Part shown: positions 35,381 through 47,479 of the stretch, one piece after another
Layout: every line of letters starts with the position of its first letter
Numbering within the stretch: position 1 is the stretch's first letter
Assembly (NCBI GenBank): GCA_019614645.1
Contig: JABWDB010000001.1
Coordinates: forward strand, 27,831,501-27,895,500
Origin: Stratiolaelaps scimitus
Lineage: Eukaryota > Arthropoda > Arachnida > Mesostigmata > Laelapidae
Direction: 5' to 3'
DNA length: 64,000 nt
Made by a program: the position numbers and the translations under genes
The notes under the pieces: generated by a model
Database searches by the model: none
What the model saw: only the letters and a program-made list of their open reading frames with translations
What the model was told of the DNA's origin: nothing

Positions 35381-35403
35381 CCTTATATATATATATATAT
35401 ATA
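35381..35403. repeat. (TA)n microsatellite at the mariner 2 insertion site
   Basis: About eleven TA units run directly into the left end of mariner 2. Confidence 0.9.
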
Positions 35404-36450
35404 TTAGGTTGAACCGAAAGTTCCTGCTGCCTAGAAGTTGGACTCATTGCCGACTCGTTGTGCCGTCGCGCGTGAGGGCTAAGTGAGGGAGGCGGTTTGT
35501 CCTCATCTAATTTGGACCCGCTGAACATGATGTTGACGCGATTTGCGCGCCCAGATTGCTCCCTGTGGCAGAAAATCGGCTGTGAACATGGAGAGTGACA
35601 AATTGAAAATTCGTCATTTTCTGTTTTTTTGAGCTAAAAAAGGCGAAAGAGCTGCGCAGGCGTATAGAAACGCTGTCGCGCTGCTCGGGATGTGTGAGTG
35701 AAACAACCTGTAGAACTTGGTTCGAAAAATTTCGTTCTGGTGACCTCAGTCTGGTAGATGCACCGAGGTCCGGGAGGCCTACAGTGATCGACGACGATGT
35801 GTTAAAAATGAAAATATGGGAAAATCCAACGGTAGCTACTCGAGAATCCGCCGCAGAACTTGGAACTAGCCAAACAAGTATCGTAAGCGCATTGAAACGG
35901 CTTGGATTTAAGCAATAGTTGTCTCAATGGGTACCAATAGAAGGTTATGTTGTGTGTTTGGTGGGATATTCGGGGCATCATCCACCGAGAGTTTCTGCCG
36001 ACGGGCCAAACACTCAATTCAATCCTGTACTGTCAGCAGCTGGAGCGGGTTGAAAAGTAAGGAAAACCTGTCCAATGCTCGTCAATGGTCTGGGGTCCTG
36101 TTCCATGCTATACCCCATGTGAGTTTGGTGACCCAGAATACAATCCGTTCCACATCCTCCGTATTCCCCCGATCTCGCCCCTTCAGACTACCATCTATTT
36201 TTGGGGCTCGCGAACTATCTTAGTACAAGAAAGTTCAATTCAAAAGAAGATGTCGAAAAAGGGTTGCGCGACTGTTTCTCCCAAAAAAAGAGGACTTTTA
36301 CAAAAAAGGCATTACCGACTTGGTGGAACGCTGGAGGAAGACCGCCGCAAACTATGAGGACTATTTCAATGAATAGGAGAAGCACGCAGGGAAACTCAAC
36401 GACGATACAAGGTTGGTACAAAAACAGCGGGAACTTCCGGTTCAACCTAA
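35404..36450 (+). mobile_element. mariner transposon 2, internally deleted
   Basis: The ends are TTAGGTTGAACCGAAAGTTC on the left and TTAGGTTGAACCGGAAGTTC on the right (read inward), one difference in 20. It is 1,047 bp, about 120 bp shorter than mariner 1 of the same family. TA (35402-35403) precedes it, but TG follows it, so the right target copy has mutated. Orientation is opposite to mariner 1. Confidence 0.92.
35588..36375 (+). pseudogene. mariner transposase, deleted and frameshifted
   Basis: It starts MESDKLKIRHF at 35588 like mariner 1, then an early stop, then RTWFEKFRSGDLSLVDAPRS and the helix-turn-helix block. After LGFKQ and a stop it jumps to the MLCVWWDIRG block. The segment that carries CDEKW in mariner 1 (about 55 codons) is gone. 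The HPPYSPDLAPSDYHLF motif follows, possibly after another frame change, and the frame can be followed to DYFNE and TAG at 36375. Loss of the first catalytic Asp makes it inactive. Confidence 0.88.
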
Positions 36451-36629
36451 TGTATATATATTTTTTTACATATATATTGGGGGTGGAAATATGTTTTGTC
36501 GCATGTTTGGTTATTCAAACAAAAATCATTGTTGATTGTTGTTATTGGATGCTTTTCTAAAATATCCATTGCGAAAAGGGTCCACATTGGTGGTTTGAAA
36601 ATGTTTTCTTGAATCGATAAAATGCAGCT

Positions 36630-37320
36630 GTCTCGTGATGATTTTCGCGTTATTTACTTATTCAAGTTCAAACTCGGAGACACGGCTGCGAATGTTGCCG
36701 CCGACTTGCGTTAGACTTTTGGACCATCATGTGTCTCAGTTAGGATGGTTGAGAGGTTTTTCAAAATATTCTGTGCCGGTGATTTTAATCTCAAAGATGC
36801 TCCCAAGTCGGAAAGACCCACTGAGATTGACAATGATAGGATGGAGTGAGAATTAAAGGAAAACCCTTCGATGGGAAGCGATTTTTTTTAATCGTGTTGT
36901 CAGGTGACGAGAAATGGGTAATAATATTACTATTATTATTATTATTATCCGAATAATATTACTGGATTCCCAAAGGAAAGAATCAGTCAAAGCGGAAAAC
37001 CAATCAAAAATAGCTTCTTTTGTGTGTTTGTTGGTCCAGTAACGGAATCGTGCATCATGAGTTCTTGAAACCTGGTGAGGCCGTCGCTGCAAACATTTAC
37101 TCGATTTAGCTGGAGCAACAGTGCGTTGCAGCAGAAGCAACCTAGTCTCATCACAAGGCGAAAAGGTTCTCCAACACGACGAGGCATGGCATAGCTCGTG
37201 CGATCCGGGGACACCATTTCGCGGTTGAATTGGGAAGTTGTATCGCACCCGCCGTACTCCCCTAACCTCGCCCCCTCAGATTACCACCTTTTTCTAAACT
37301 TGCAAAAAAAGCCTTAATAG
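36630..37320 (+). pseudogene. mariner 3 transposase remnant
   Basis: Fragments in several frames are recognisable: CAGDFNLKDAPKSERPTEI (36768-36828), then GDEKWVI (about 36904-36925), and HPPYSPNLAPSDYHLF (about 37246-37294). The YSPD motif reads YSPN, an Asp-to-Asn change. A (TAT)n run at 36929-36948 interrupts the coding sequence right after GDEKW. Stops and frame changes throughout show it is dead. Confidence 0.8.
36929..36948. repeat. (TAT)n microsatellite within mariner 3
   Basis: About six TAT units directly after the GDEKWVI codons add a run of Leu/Ile codons to the dead transposase. Confidence 0.85.
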
Positions 37321-37526
37321 CAAAATGATCAGCCCATTACAACAGGTCGACAATGCCGTCTCGTCGTTTTTCGGGGCCCAGTAAGCAAGCGTTTATGAAG
37401 AGGGAATTTGTGGTTTGCTGGGTCGATGGAGAAAGTGTGTGGCTTCCGAAGTAGACTAGTTTTGTTAGATAAAGTTATAAATATCTTTGTTTTTCCTTAG
37501 AATAGCGACAAAACATATTTCCATCC

Positions 37527-37553
37527 ATATATATATATATATATATATATATA
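37527..37553. repeat. (TA)n microsatellite abutting mariner 3
   Basis: About thirteen TA units directly follow the right mariner end, in keeping with TA target choice. Confidence 0.9.
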
Positions 37554-37559
37554 CGTATA

Positions 37560-39676
37560 TGATAAAAATATGTATGTTTAATATCTGGAAATACACGTGA
37601 TAGTACTGTTTTTATTCTAATCATAATGGTAAAACACTCTTATGGTACCGGCATTGTGCAATGTGTCACAGTAAGGCTGGAAAGTTCCGCAATCCGCAGT
37701 ATTATTTATCTCTCATATACCTCAAAGAACCCATGACATGCTTACTGAATTTATAGTACGAGTTGCATTGCTAGAAATAAATAGAATCGTCCCGTACGGC
37801 AATATCTGTTATACAACGGTAGGGTTACGGCCGACACGCCGCTTGGCCATTCAACATGCCAATACTGGTTGTCTGCTTAGTGATGCTTAGTCGAATTCAC
37901 TTGGATCATCCTCTCATTTCCGTTGCACAGCGTGGTAGCTCGCATTTTCAACTGCGAAAGTCTGCATTTTTTTCTAGCGTGATTTGGCCACTTATCCACT
38001 GGTGACAACCTGTCAAAATTGCTTAGCGTCTCTGACTCACCTGCGATTCTTTTCATTCGACGCCTAAATGCATTGACACCCACGATGACACATTTAGCCG
38101 AGGTGGCGCTCCGTCTATAGTATGCGCCATGTGCGCAGCTATATCTACCCAACGATAGCTGCGCATTAGATTCTGATCGAAATTAAAGGAGGAAAGCTTG
38201 TTCATCGGCACTTCCGGAGCAACATGACCTGATCTGGTCGTGTGTTCAGAAGGCTACGGCAAAATGAAACCATGAAGGTGAAAATATGCTTGGGGAGACA
38301 CCGCTTTGTTTTCGATTAATATAGCTGTTCAAATTTCTCATGTTTATTTTTCTATACGCCATTTTCTGTACACACGTGTGCTCGGAGAGCCACATCAGGA
38401 GCACTCGCAAGCCTCGAGCGGACCGCCCAGACCAGATAGACGCGCACAGCCGGTTACAAAGGACGATCAGTTTGGCGGTCTTCCGACGCTTTTATTCAAC
38501 GCTGCTTCGCCAGCTTCGTTGTCCTCAGCGGACCATCCAGCTGACTAAACAATGGGACAGCACGTTCTTTGAGGATGGATGAGAACGGCACGCTGGGAAC
38601 ACTGCGCGGACACCGGCGCACTCGGCCGCACTTGAGACTCGATCCATTTGGCGGCGTGCCGGGTACCCACCAGCAGCAGCTGTACCCACGAGTACGGAAA
38701 AGGGCAACACCCGTATCGGGGTTGCAAGCGGGACCCGAATCGGAGAAGCTGCTCGTAGCCGCCACCGTACCGTATACAAATAGCTCCTCTGGTAGCCGTT
38801 GAGGCGGGCACTTCTGTACACTTCCACGAAGCGGAAAACTTTTGCCCGACCGACGGACGACTAACTCCATGGTTAAATGGGGCTGGTACAAGGGAATAAC
38901 GGGGGCGGATTGGAAAGGCCGTGCTAAACATCGAGGCGTGCGACCGCCCATTGCCGACACCGCTGTTCTTGTTGCTGTGACTGAATAGCTGAGCCCAGCT
39001 GAACCCTGAACCTAGCATCGACGAACGAACCGCCATCTGCCCTCGTCACTAACGCTGCCAGTTGCTCGAAACATTTTTCAGGGCGCAATTCAATAATGAC
39101 GAAGTCGCAATGGTCACTTATGAACACGTCTCTATCCTCTCCCCGGCCTGCCTGTATGGCCCGGCCAGTTAGCTTACTCGCTCACTGACGTCGTGACGTC
39201 TCGATTAGCTGGTCGTTAGTTGGCCCTCGGCCGGATGCTCTGATGTCCCGGGCGGCGCTCTCGCGTCTCAGCGGCGACAGAATGTTTCTCCTATCCATTA
39301 AGGCCTCGGTGACCTTCGGTTGGTCTGCTTCACTTACCTTCAGGATGTGTGTATTCTATTGATGGCTGCGCCTCGCTTCTATCGATCGATTATGTGTGGT
39401 ATCGTACAACAAACATTCAGATAGGGTGGACCCACGGTTAGGTGGAGAAATCGGTATACTATTATATTATTATAATTACCACTACTATGATACCTCTATA
39501 TCTTTAGATTCTCGCTCTCTTGCGTCGCCACGTACTCATGGGTATCTTCCCACCACTCACTTGAGGATTGTGCATTGTTTTCTGGCCTCGCCGACTAATC
39601 GACTGCGTGTTGTTCGCCGTGAGAATTGTTCAATCCTTCGATTTTCTGAGTTTAAGCTGCGCCTGCAAATCGGGTA
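37560..39676. other. gene-free stretch with a GC-rich, CpG-rich segment (about 38380-39300)
   Basis: The segment 38380-39300 is clearly more GC- and CpG-rich than its neighbours. It contains two adjacent TGACGTC motifs (39186 and 39194), which resemble CRE sites. Overlapping minus-strand frames of 154 and 163 codons reflect the high GC and show no domain. The segment could be a promoter or first-exon region, but no transcript evidence is available. Confidence 0.35.
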
Positions 39677-39727
39677 ATGGCTGTTGTCGGTAGAACGGAG
39701 CGCATCGAATGGGATGTCACTGTACCG
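39677..39727 (+). CDS. possible short first coding exon
   Basis: ATG at 39677 opens MAVVGRTERIEWDVTVP, and its 17th codon is followed directly by a donor-like GTAAGC (39728-39733). It sits just downstream of the CpG-rich segment. No downstream exon was found, so this could be chance. Confidence 0.15.
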
Positions 39728-40472
39728 GTAAGCAGTGATTATTTCATCTGGTTTTATTTTGTATGTTTGTTTTATTTATGATTGCTTTATTTTAATACGA
39801 TTTGTCCACAGCTTGAGAATCCAGGCAGGCGATAGCATGCATTAAATTAGAAAACATGCAAATTCTCGGAGAGCCATGTGATATCCCGGATGTAACTCAA
39901 AAGGAACTGCTTACTGGAAATAGTTCGTTTAGAAATAGTTCGTTGTATGATTTGAATATGCTTGGTTGAAAAAGGCAGTATTCCTTAGTGCGAGCATTAA
40001 GATTGTTATGTGTGTTCATTGCAGGGAGCAGGGTCTAAGATCTCAGGGGCCCGGCCACATGTATCATCTGTTCTTGTGGAGGCGCTTAAAATTAATTAGG
40101 CCATTTCCGCACTTTGTATGGACTTCAAGGTTGGACCAATAGAATACATCCCTGAGCAAGGCAAGTCGCAGTATTTCAAAAGTACTGCCACCGACATTGT
40201 TTTCAGCTGTAGGTGCGCACTTCGTGGTGCCACCAACGATTCCAGGGGAACAATGGGCCTGAACGACATTGTATAATATGGACCACCCTATAATCGTACA
40301 CGTATGCCATCTCCTTGTAGAGGCGTACATACAATTTCACATTTATATTTACCTTGAACGGCGGTTATCGAGGTCACGCAGTAATGCCGGTCGAAAAACA
40401 ATTCTGCACGACTTAAAGGAAGCTTCATGGGTTTTTTTACCTACCTTTCGAAGGATATAACTGCGCTGTCAT

Positions 40473-40773
40473 AGGTAAAGGTAAAGGTTTAATGGTTTAT
40501 TGAAGGAGTTGCAATTTTTACAATGCTTAAGCTCTCTTTTATGTCACACGGTAACTCGATCATGAAGTTACCAGAACTTGCTAATGCTTGCGAGTTTGAT
40601 GCTTTCCTCGGCATACATATGTGTCCAAAGCTTTCGTTGATACTCAGACTGCAGATGTTCCCTATAGGGTAACTTCCCTCAAATATAACTTCTTTGGTAT
40701 CCCGGCGAACGAGCATGGCTTTGCATTTGTGTACACGTTTGCCCAATACGTCGCACGCGTACACTATTGACAA
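40473..40773 (-). repeat. retroposon 3' end with CTTTACC tail, minus strand
   Basis: On the minus strand 40548-40473 reads GACATAAAAGAGAGCTTAAG, then GCATTGTAAAAATTGCAACTCC, then AATAAACC and repeats of CTTTAC. The same block is at 60272-60345. An open frame of 94 codons (40773-40489) runs into the block and ends in it, as expected for the end of a LINE ORF2, though its protein shows no motif I can name. Confidence 0.65.
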
Positions 40774-40779
40774 AACTAT

Positions 40780-43700
40780 TAATAGTTTTTTTTATGACTG
40801 TGAATCCTAATGCCTATGCAACCAAGTGGGGTCAAGGACATCCACGGAATATTTTCACCAATAATAGTAGCAAATCGAAAAATAAGTGGTGTACTATTGC
40901 TGATACGGAAGCGGTCATCGGGGTTGGCTGCTGATATGAAGGGAGCCAACCGTCGCGAATTTAATTGACTTCGTCTATGACCTTGGTCTGGAAAATCGGC
41001 TGAACCGTACCTAAAAACTGCATAGGCATGTATTATAGATTGGTTGAACTTCGTTTGTTATTCGAACCAATTAGAAATTGGGCTGGCTGATGAACAAATG
41101 TATAAATATTCTTATTTTAGGGATATTTGGGATAGCAAGAATATTTGAAACGCCGCCGTACTATAATTAAAATAAATGCTTACGATTAAGGGTTTAAAAA
41201 CATTACAATCATTTTGCATTTACACTATCTTTAACCTGACTGATTGCAAATATTCACATATATAGGTGAGTTGATATCCTCCACATAAATAAGCGATTGA
41301 TTTTTTAGTACGAGCAGTATTCTTCGGCTTAATCAGCTTTTCTGCTGTTTGTAAACCAGATCAAAAAATTTGTCAAATCTGCCCTCCTTGCATAAAATTC
41401 GCTTAGAATGTTCTTTAGATCCGCAGTCCTGAGTTAGCCATTAACAGTCGACGGCTCAATAGTATTGTGATTTAGGCATCGGCATTCAACCTTTCGAATA
41501 AACGTACGCTGTATTGTTCAAGTATCTCCATATATTTTCTAGGTATCTCCAGAGGGCGAACCAAAACACAATTGTGTTGTGTGAACGCTTGTTTTAAGAT
41601 CACCTATCATCAGGGGTCCACTTTGGGTTTCTACTAACTCGATCTAGAAAGCCCACACTTATGAGTCAAGAATCTTTGTACTAGGTTTTGATACCACATT
41701 ATAAATCTAGCGCTCTTCCAAGAGCTACAGGGTCTGATCTTTTGGTACCTTTGTAGGCTGGAGCAATGCAGGCATTCTGATACATCGAAGGGATGCAACT
41801 CTCTTCGAGAGACCTCCTTATTAAATACTTCAGACAAACATTCCCGAGAATAGATGAGCTTTTAAAGCAAAGAGAAATGTATGAATTGAGAAAGCAGATT
41901 TAATAGTGGCATGTATAGAGTTCCAGGTATGAGCCACATATGCCGTGGATCTTCCTCCCAGGGCGAATATGTGGTGTGCGGACATTAAACTACTAGTACT
42001 GCAATAACGAGGAGGGCCGAAGATGGCCCTAATTGCGTCGGGTTGAATAACCCTTAATTATTGTAGGTGGGATTTGTAAGTAGTTTAGTTTGTAGTAGTT
42101 TAGCGGATTAACAAGTTTAGACTTAAAGTGAAATATGCCAGGAACGAGGGAACAGGTTATATAATATATGGACTAAAGCACCACAATTGAGAGGAAAGCT
42201 GTGTTTTAAGACCGGAGAGGGAATGTCGGATAAGAGTGAAGAGAGACAATATTTTACGGTTGCGGCCGCATGCGGTAATCTCCCAGGTGTAGTTAGTACA
42301 AGGCCCGATGAGGCAAAATTGACGATACAGTTGAGATTGGTGACTGTTTAGCTGAGAAACAGTCCTTTGACCAATATTATAAAAATTCTTACCAAATACA
42401 TTAGCAATGAAGTTCGTTTACCAAACGCTTACCAGGCCTATTAATGATGTTATTACACGTTTCCAGATCTTTTAGGAGGATTATTAAACAAAATCAGCAG
42501 TGCTTTTTTACGGCACAACTAAAAGGTTTGGGAATCTCAATGTAGAATGAAATTTTCAAGTGGAAAAATTATATCGGCGTCAAACAATACAAAGTGAAAT
42601 AAGTAATTTGCTTCGTGAATATGGGGGGCAACGGGAACAAGTTAGAGGCGCCAAAAGTTGTTGAGAACTTTTTCGCATATCAAAAGCTGAAAATTCTGCA
42701 TCTAGATTGATATGAGGAAAATATTTGGCTATGGAAAGGTCGGCGGAGAAATAATAGGTGGCCTAAACAGGAAAACGGTATTTTAATGAATTCGACTCAA
42801 TTATTCTCAAGTGTACTTTCCTAATTGTCAAGAGTGACGAGGGTGTAATCAAGACAAGCGCCTAGTACAAATTAGGTAACACCGTCGATAATTAGCAGAG
42901 GTCCTTTAGCTGACAAGGGTGACGAACACTCACACGATACTGAGTCTCTAATATAAATATTGAAATCGCTTTTGCCAAGACCACTGGCCGCGCAATTCCC
43001 TTTTAGCACATCCATGAGTAAATAGAGTAAAGTGTTGTATTGATATCTGTTACTGGAGAACAATCCAACAACATCACAAAGCTTTAATACACTTGATTTT
43101 AGTGAACATGATTTGAATACGCCAGTCAGCAAAGGCAGAAGAACAAATATCAGCAATGTCAAACGAATTTCGAATGACGAATAATGACACACTACCGGAT
43201 TTGTGCTTCCTGCTGATTCCGCGGTAAGAAATGAGCTCACCCCTAAACATTTTCCAGGCTGACTCACTGTCAATATTTAACGTCCACGGTACAACTGTTT
43301 TCGGCATTGCTTCATAGGACGGACCCCTTTAAATGCAAATGTGCAATGGCTGGTATCGAACTCCTTACGGAGACTTTAGGGATATAGTTATAACAACGTT
43401 TCTTTATCGTAAGCAATGTTGTTTTCTATCCGTCGTCATTTACAGATGCGCATATTATTACATCCCCTTCATTTCTACCCCACTATATAAAATACTTAAA
43501 TAGATATACGATTCATAGACTTCGTAACATGTTTAATAAAAATAAAAAACGAATGCTTTCACCAAACGCTAAAAGCAGAACATGAAGATGTTGTCGTTAC
43601 ACAAAATCCTTCATGCGAAGGAGCAACTTCCCTCGACGTGGACTATTCGTAGTGATCCACATACGCGCTGGAGCGCAATCTTCGCGTCTGACAGCTTCAA

Positions 43701-44572
43701 GATTACGGAGCCGCTTGAACATCACGCTGTCTGTGCAACAAACAACATCAAGCGCCAACTACTCTGCAATGTACTGGAATGGAAGGAGGGACACACTCTT
43801 GAGATAACTCGAACGATTGCAGAAGCGACCGACCACTTTTGGGTGGGCGGCCAATTATCGCAATGCGGCGGGCAAATTTCCGCCAATACGTGACGGGTGT
43901 ACTTGTTCGTTTTCACTGTCCTGAATTACTCTGCAGTTTGTTTAGGGACAGTGAATTATTAATAATTGCCAGAAATACTGCCAGTCGTCCAGTTTCGTGT
44001 AGGGATTGTTTACAATCAACGAGATCATACACTGGTGTCGAGATCAGATATATTTGATGTTTACCATTCGTTGCGACCTTGAGCAGGGGGATTGAGGCTT
44101 TCTGGCACGACTAAATTTTCTGTCACAACACCTTCTGAGGTTGTCATGCAGCTTCAATCGTAGATATAAATTGATATGTAAAAAGCGCCCTTTCTCCTAT
44201 AAACGTTATTATAACGGTGAAAATCGGAGACATTTTTCCAGAACGATTATGAAATAGATTTCTGAAATAGGTACATATACATACTGCTTCGTTATTGGCT
44301 AACATTGCTTTTTATGCTTTATACTGACTGGATCGAGTTACTAATAAACCTTTCTAGCGTAAATCGTACATGCATAATAGATGCATACATGGGTGTTATC
44401 TAGTATATTATGCAGAACCAATGATTCTACCTTGTGACTGATCTCATTGTGTGTTCGTTTTTACTAACATATTCCTTTCATAATCCAATTAGCTCGGGCA
44501 TGGTTGAGACTGCTATCAACTCTCAAATGGTAGACTGTATCCTTTCTAACTGGCGATTAACGCTAGGGGCGT

Positions 44573-44607
<35 letters not shown>

Positions 44608-46890
44608 TATATATATACATATATATATATTCATATATATATATATATATGTAGAAATAACACGTGTAGCAGAAACAACACATCGCAGATCGGACACCTC
44701 TTATTTTCACAACGTGATACCGGCAGGAATAGCTGGACAGTACAGATAGGCCAAGGATGGTCTAGACTGTGAATCTAGCACTGGATTTTTTTATTTAGTT
44801 CCGAGTTCCTCAGAACCTGCAGAAGTTTCCGGAAATTTCTCAAATGGCGACATCTGTACCAACATCGTTAGGTTGACGGAAGCGCCAATCAATTTGTATT
44901 TTTTGTATCCGTCAGTACAGCGCGGTTCGCTATTTCTTGATCACTACCGGTGGCGAACGATCTGCTATCTGTGATAAAACAGTAGTCCCTCTATAATGTC
45001 TGACTGTGTAAGATAGTGACCTGGCTGATGTGTATTTCGACAAATAACTAGAGATAATTTCTTTCCATAAGCATTCGATTCATTAACTATGGCATCCAGG
45101 CGAGCATAGGGAAACAGGCTTGAACACTAATATGGTTGCGTCTATATACATTTAAATAGGCAGCATTCATGTTGTATTCGACCATGGAGCACTTAAAACC
45201 TCAAAGCACAGACAGGGCGATTATTAGACCACATGGCGCTGTTGTGTTTCAATATATGATATATTTGCGATCACCTATCTCATGCTAACGTTTCACACAC
45301 TAACTAGCGCAGACAATGTTTCATCGCCTCGTAAGCGGTATGAACGCGTGGTCGTTAGTTAAGCAACGAATTAGTCTATCAAATGCCGTCGCCTCGAAGG
45401 AGCCAAATTGACATAGCCAGACAGGCTATGCCCTTAATCCTTTGGACCAATAGTGAGCGCCTCCGTATGATTAATGGCCACACAGCGAGATATCGCGATG
45501 GAGAGCGGGTCACGGGGGGTGCCCACCGCTGAATTACGAACACCACGATCGAGTATCGTACACGTGGGAGGCACGGTGGGCCAGCTAGTAAGGAAGCGGG
45601 CGGTCGTTCTTCGGGCGGCCCTCCGGCGGCGTAACTGGCATATTGTAAGCGGACCCAGTCATTCCGCCCATTGTTGCCAGCGCCGCTACAAGAATGGACC
45701 CTATCAGCGGGAATCACCCACCATTCGTACAAGCTGCCAACTCTGCCGATTCAAGTACGATTCGAGAACAAAGAACTGCTCTAAGTAGCACGGGATGGTG
45801 GGATAGCTCGCACGCGAGGAAATATGTGTGATCACGATAGGAACGTCCCTCGCTCGCTTTTACATTCTAATCCTTCCCTCTGCCTGCTTCGACCCCAATC
45901 TCTGTCTGCTCCTCGACGTGCTTCTAGCGAGCGGAGCGTAATAGTAGTAGTAGTGAGCTCGTCAATATCGCAAGGAAAATCTGTTAGGTCGCCAGGACCA
46001 CCGACGTGATCTGGACCAAACGCGGAGGCGTTCGCTGAAAAAGGGAATAGAACGACACTCAAAGATGCTATTGCAGTGAGTTGAGCCGTAAAGCATCGAG
46101 AATGAAAATTGGCACCGGGCACCGAAATGAAAATTGGTACGGGGGCGAGGTGGGGGTCGGCTGCGTTTGATAGGGCAGGCATTTCCTCCCATCGGCAGTA
46201 AGTGAGGAGGCGACGTAAAATTGAGAAAGAAATAGAAATGATAATGTTGGAGGTAGCTGAGAAAGTCGTAGAACAGCGGGAAAGGAGGTCAGCTTTCATT
46301 CTGTAGAGATTTGACACCTGCCGCGAACTGGGTGTACCCTGCACAGGAAGAATTGTCGTGGCAAGTGATATTATTCCCCCTCTGTTCATTGGCTCTGGAC
46401 AGAATGAATTAGAGTATAAAGTGTAGAGATTCAGCGAATAGTAGAGAAATGAACCAACAAGGGTCCAAGACCGATATGGCAAATATGATAGTTGATTAAG
46501 TTGATGGAACTCGGCTAAATAGTTCAAGCTCCTTTAAACGACGTATCGCTGCTCATCCTTGCGGACCAGGTTCCTTTAGACGATGAGTATTCGAGTCTAA
46601 GATACTAGCTGAGTGTGTTAAGACGAAGATATGAAGAAAAACCCAGTCATAACGCCTTGTTGGGTAGGTTCACCTTCTACTCTGTTCTGATGCGATCGGA
46701 CTCGACTGCCTTGAGGACGTCGTTGAGCGCCAAATCACAGCATGAATCTCATTGATTATGCACGAACTCAACGAAATGAAAATATAGCTATATTTTGTCA
46801 CGGCAGAACATCCACATATAAGTACACGCGCGCACAGACGTAGGGGGAACGAATCTCGACGAACGTGGCGGGCCTAAGTCAAATCTTAGC
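40780..46890. other. gene-free stretch
   Basis: Apart from the microsatellite at 44574-44650, no gene or transposon is recognisable. The plus-strand frame at 43582-43893 (103 codons) looks protein-like but has no motif I know. The minus-strand frame at 45832-46527 (231 codons) has no ATG at its start and no motif. Confidence 0.5.
44574..44650. repeat. compound (TA)n microsatellite
   Basis: TA repeats interrupted by TTCATA and TACATA units, 77 bp in total. Confidence 0.95.
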
Positions 46891-46892
46891 TT

Positions 46893-47400
46893 GACCCAAA
46901 AATAATGAGACATACATAAATTTCAATATCGGCAAAACTAAGTAAGTTAAAACTAAGATTTTTAGTATGAGCTAGAAGTATGCACCTCTTTTAGTTATAC
47001 ACTGGTTCCAGAGTTCTGGCAGTCTTTTAACGGCTAGGTATGCACCATTTCTATTACCATTATTACCACTATTATAACTTCCTTATGTAGGGCCTCTCGG
47101 AGTAAATCCATGTTTGCATACCTTTTGCCACCTATAGCCCTCTTTAATCCATGGAAGCAACCATAGTCACACGGGCTTAAATCGGGTGAATAGGGGGGGT
47201 GATGCCATCGGTCAATCTTGTTGGCCTTAAGCCAGGACGTAATTTCATTGCTACGATGGGCCCTAGCATTGTCATCGAGCAGTCACACTCGGTGCTTCCT
47301 ATTGCCATACAAATTATTCATGAGTCCCTTCAAGAACTCGAGATATCGAGCCGAGTTAATTTTTTCTTTGAGCCCAAAATCTCGTAGTAGTAGTACATCC
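46893..47400 (-). mobile_element. mariner-like element 4, 5'-truncated
   Basis: The left end CTTGACCCAAAAATAATGAG (46892-46911) resembles a mariner end. The C-terminal half of a transposase follows on the minus strand. The other end is missing: recognisable sequence stops near 47400 at a short TA repeat. Confidence 0.7.
46972..47400 (-). pseudogene. mariner-like transposase, C-terminal half
   Basis: On the minus strand from about 47400 the translation gives LGLKEKINSARYLEFLKG, then LYGNRKHRV and one stop at 47283-47285. After the stop come LLDDNARAHRSNEI, WHHPPYSPDLSPCDYGCF, LKRAIGGKRYANMDLLRE, a disrupted stretch, and LPELWNQC near the end at 46972. The second and third catalytic Asp regions are both present. 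Between 47282 and 47076 the frame is open. The 5' half with the DNA-binding domain is missing. It belongs to a family distinct from mariners 1-3. Confidence 0.85.
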
Positions 47401-47479
47401 ATCTATATATGTATACTTGAAACTTACGTTTGTAGTATACATAACGCTGCGGCAAAAGCGACCACGTCTAAAACGTGAT

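Larger units (their letters stand above)
36477..37527 (+). mobile_element. mariner transposon 3 (different family), degenerate
   Basis: The left end is TTGGGGGTGGAAATATGTTTTG and the right end, read inward, is TGGATGGAAATATGTTTTG; both continue with TCGC. TA flanks both sides (36475-36476 and 37528-37529). It begins only 26 bp after mariner 2. At about 1.05 kb it is slightly short for a full mariner. Confidence 0.85.

Noticed and set aside
38496..39036. Overlapping minus-strand frames of 154 and 163 codons
   Set aside because: They lie in a GC-rich segment where stops are rare; both are open in different frames, which argues against either being coding.
45832..46527. 231-codon minus-strand frame
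   Set aside because: It opens with TTG, not ATG, has no motif and no splice support. It is notable only for its length.
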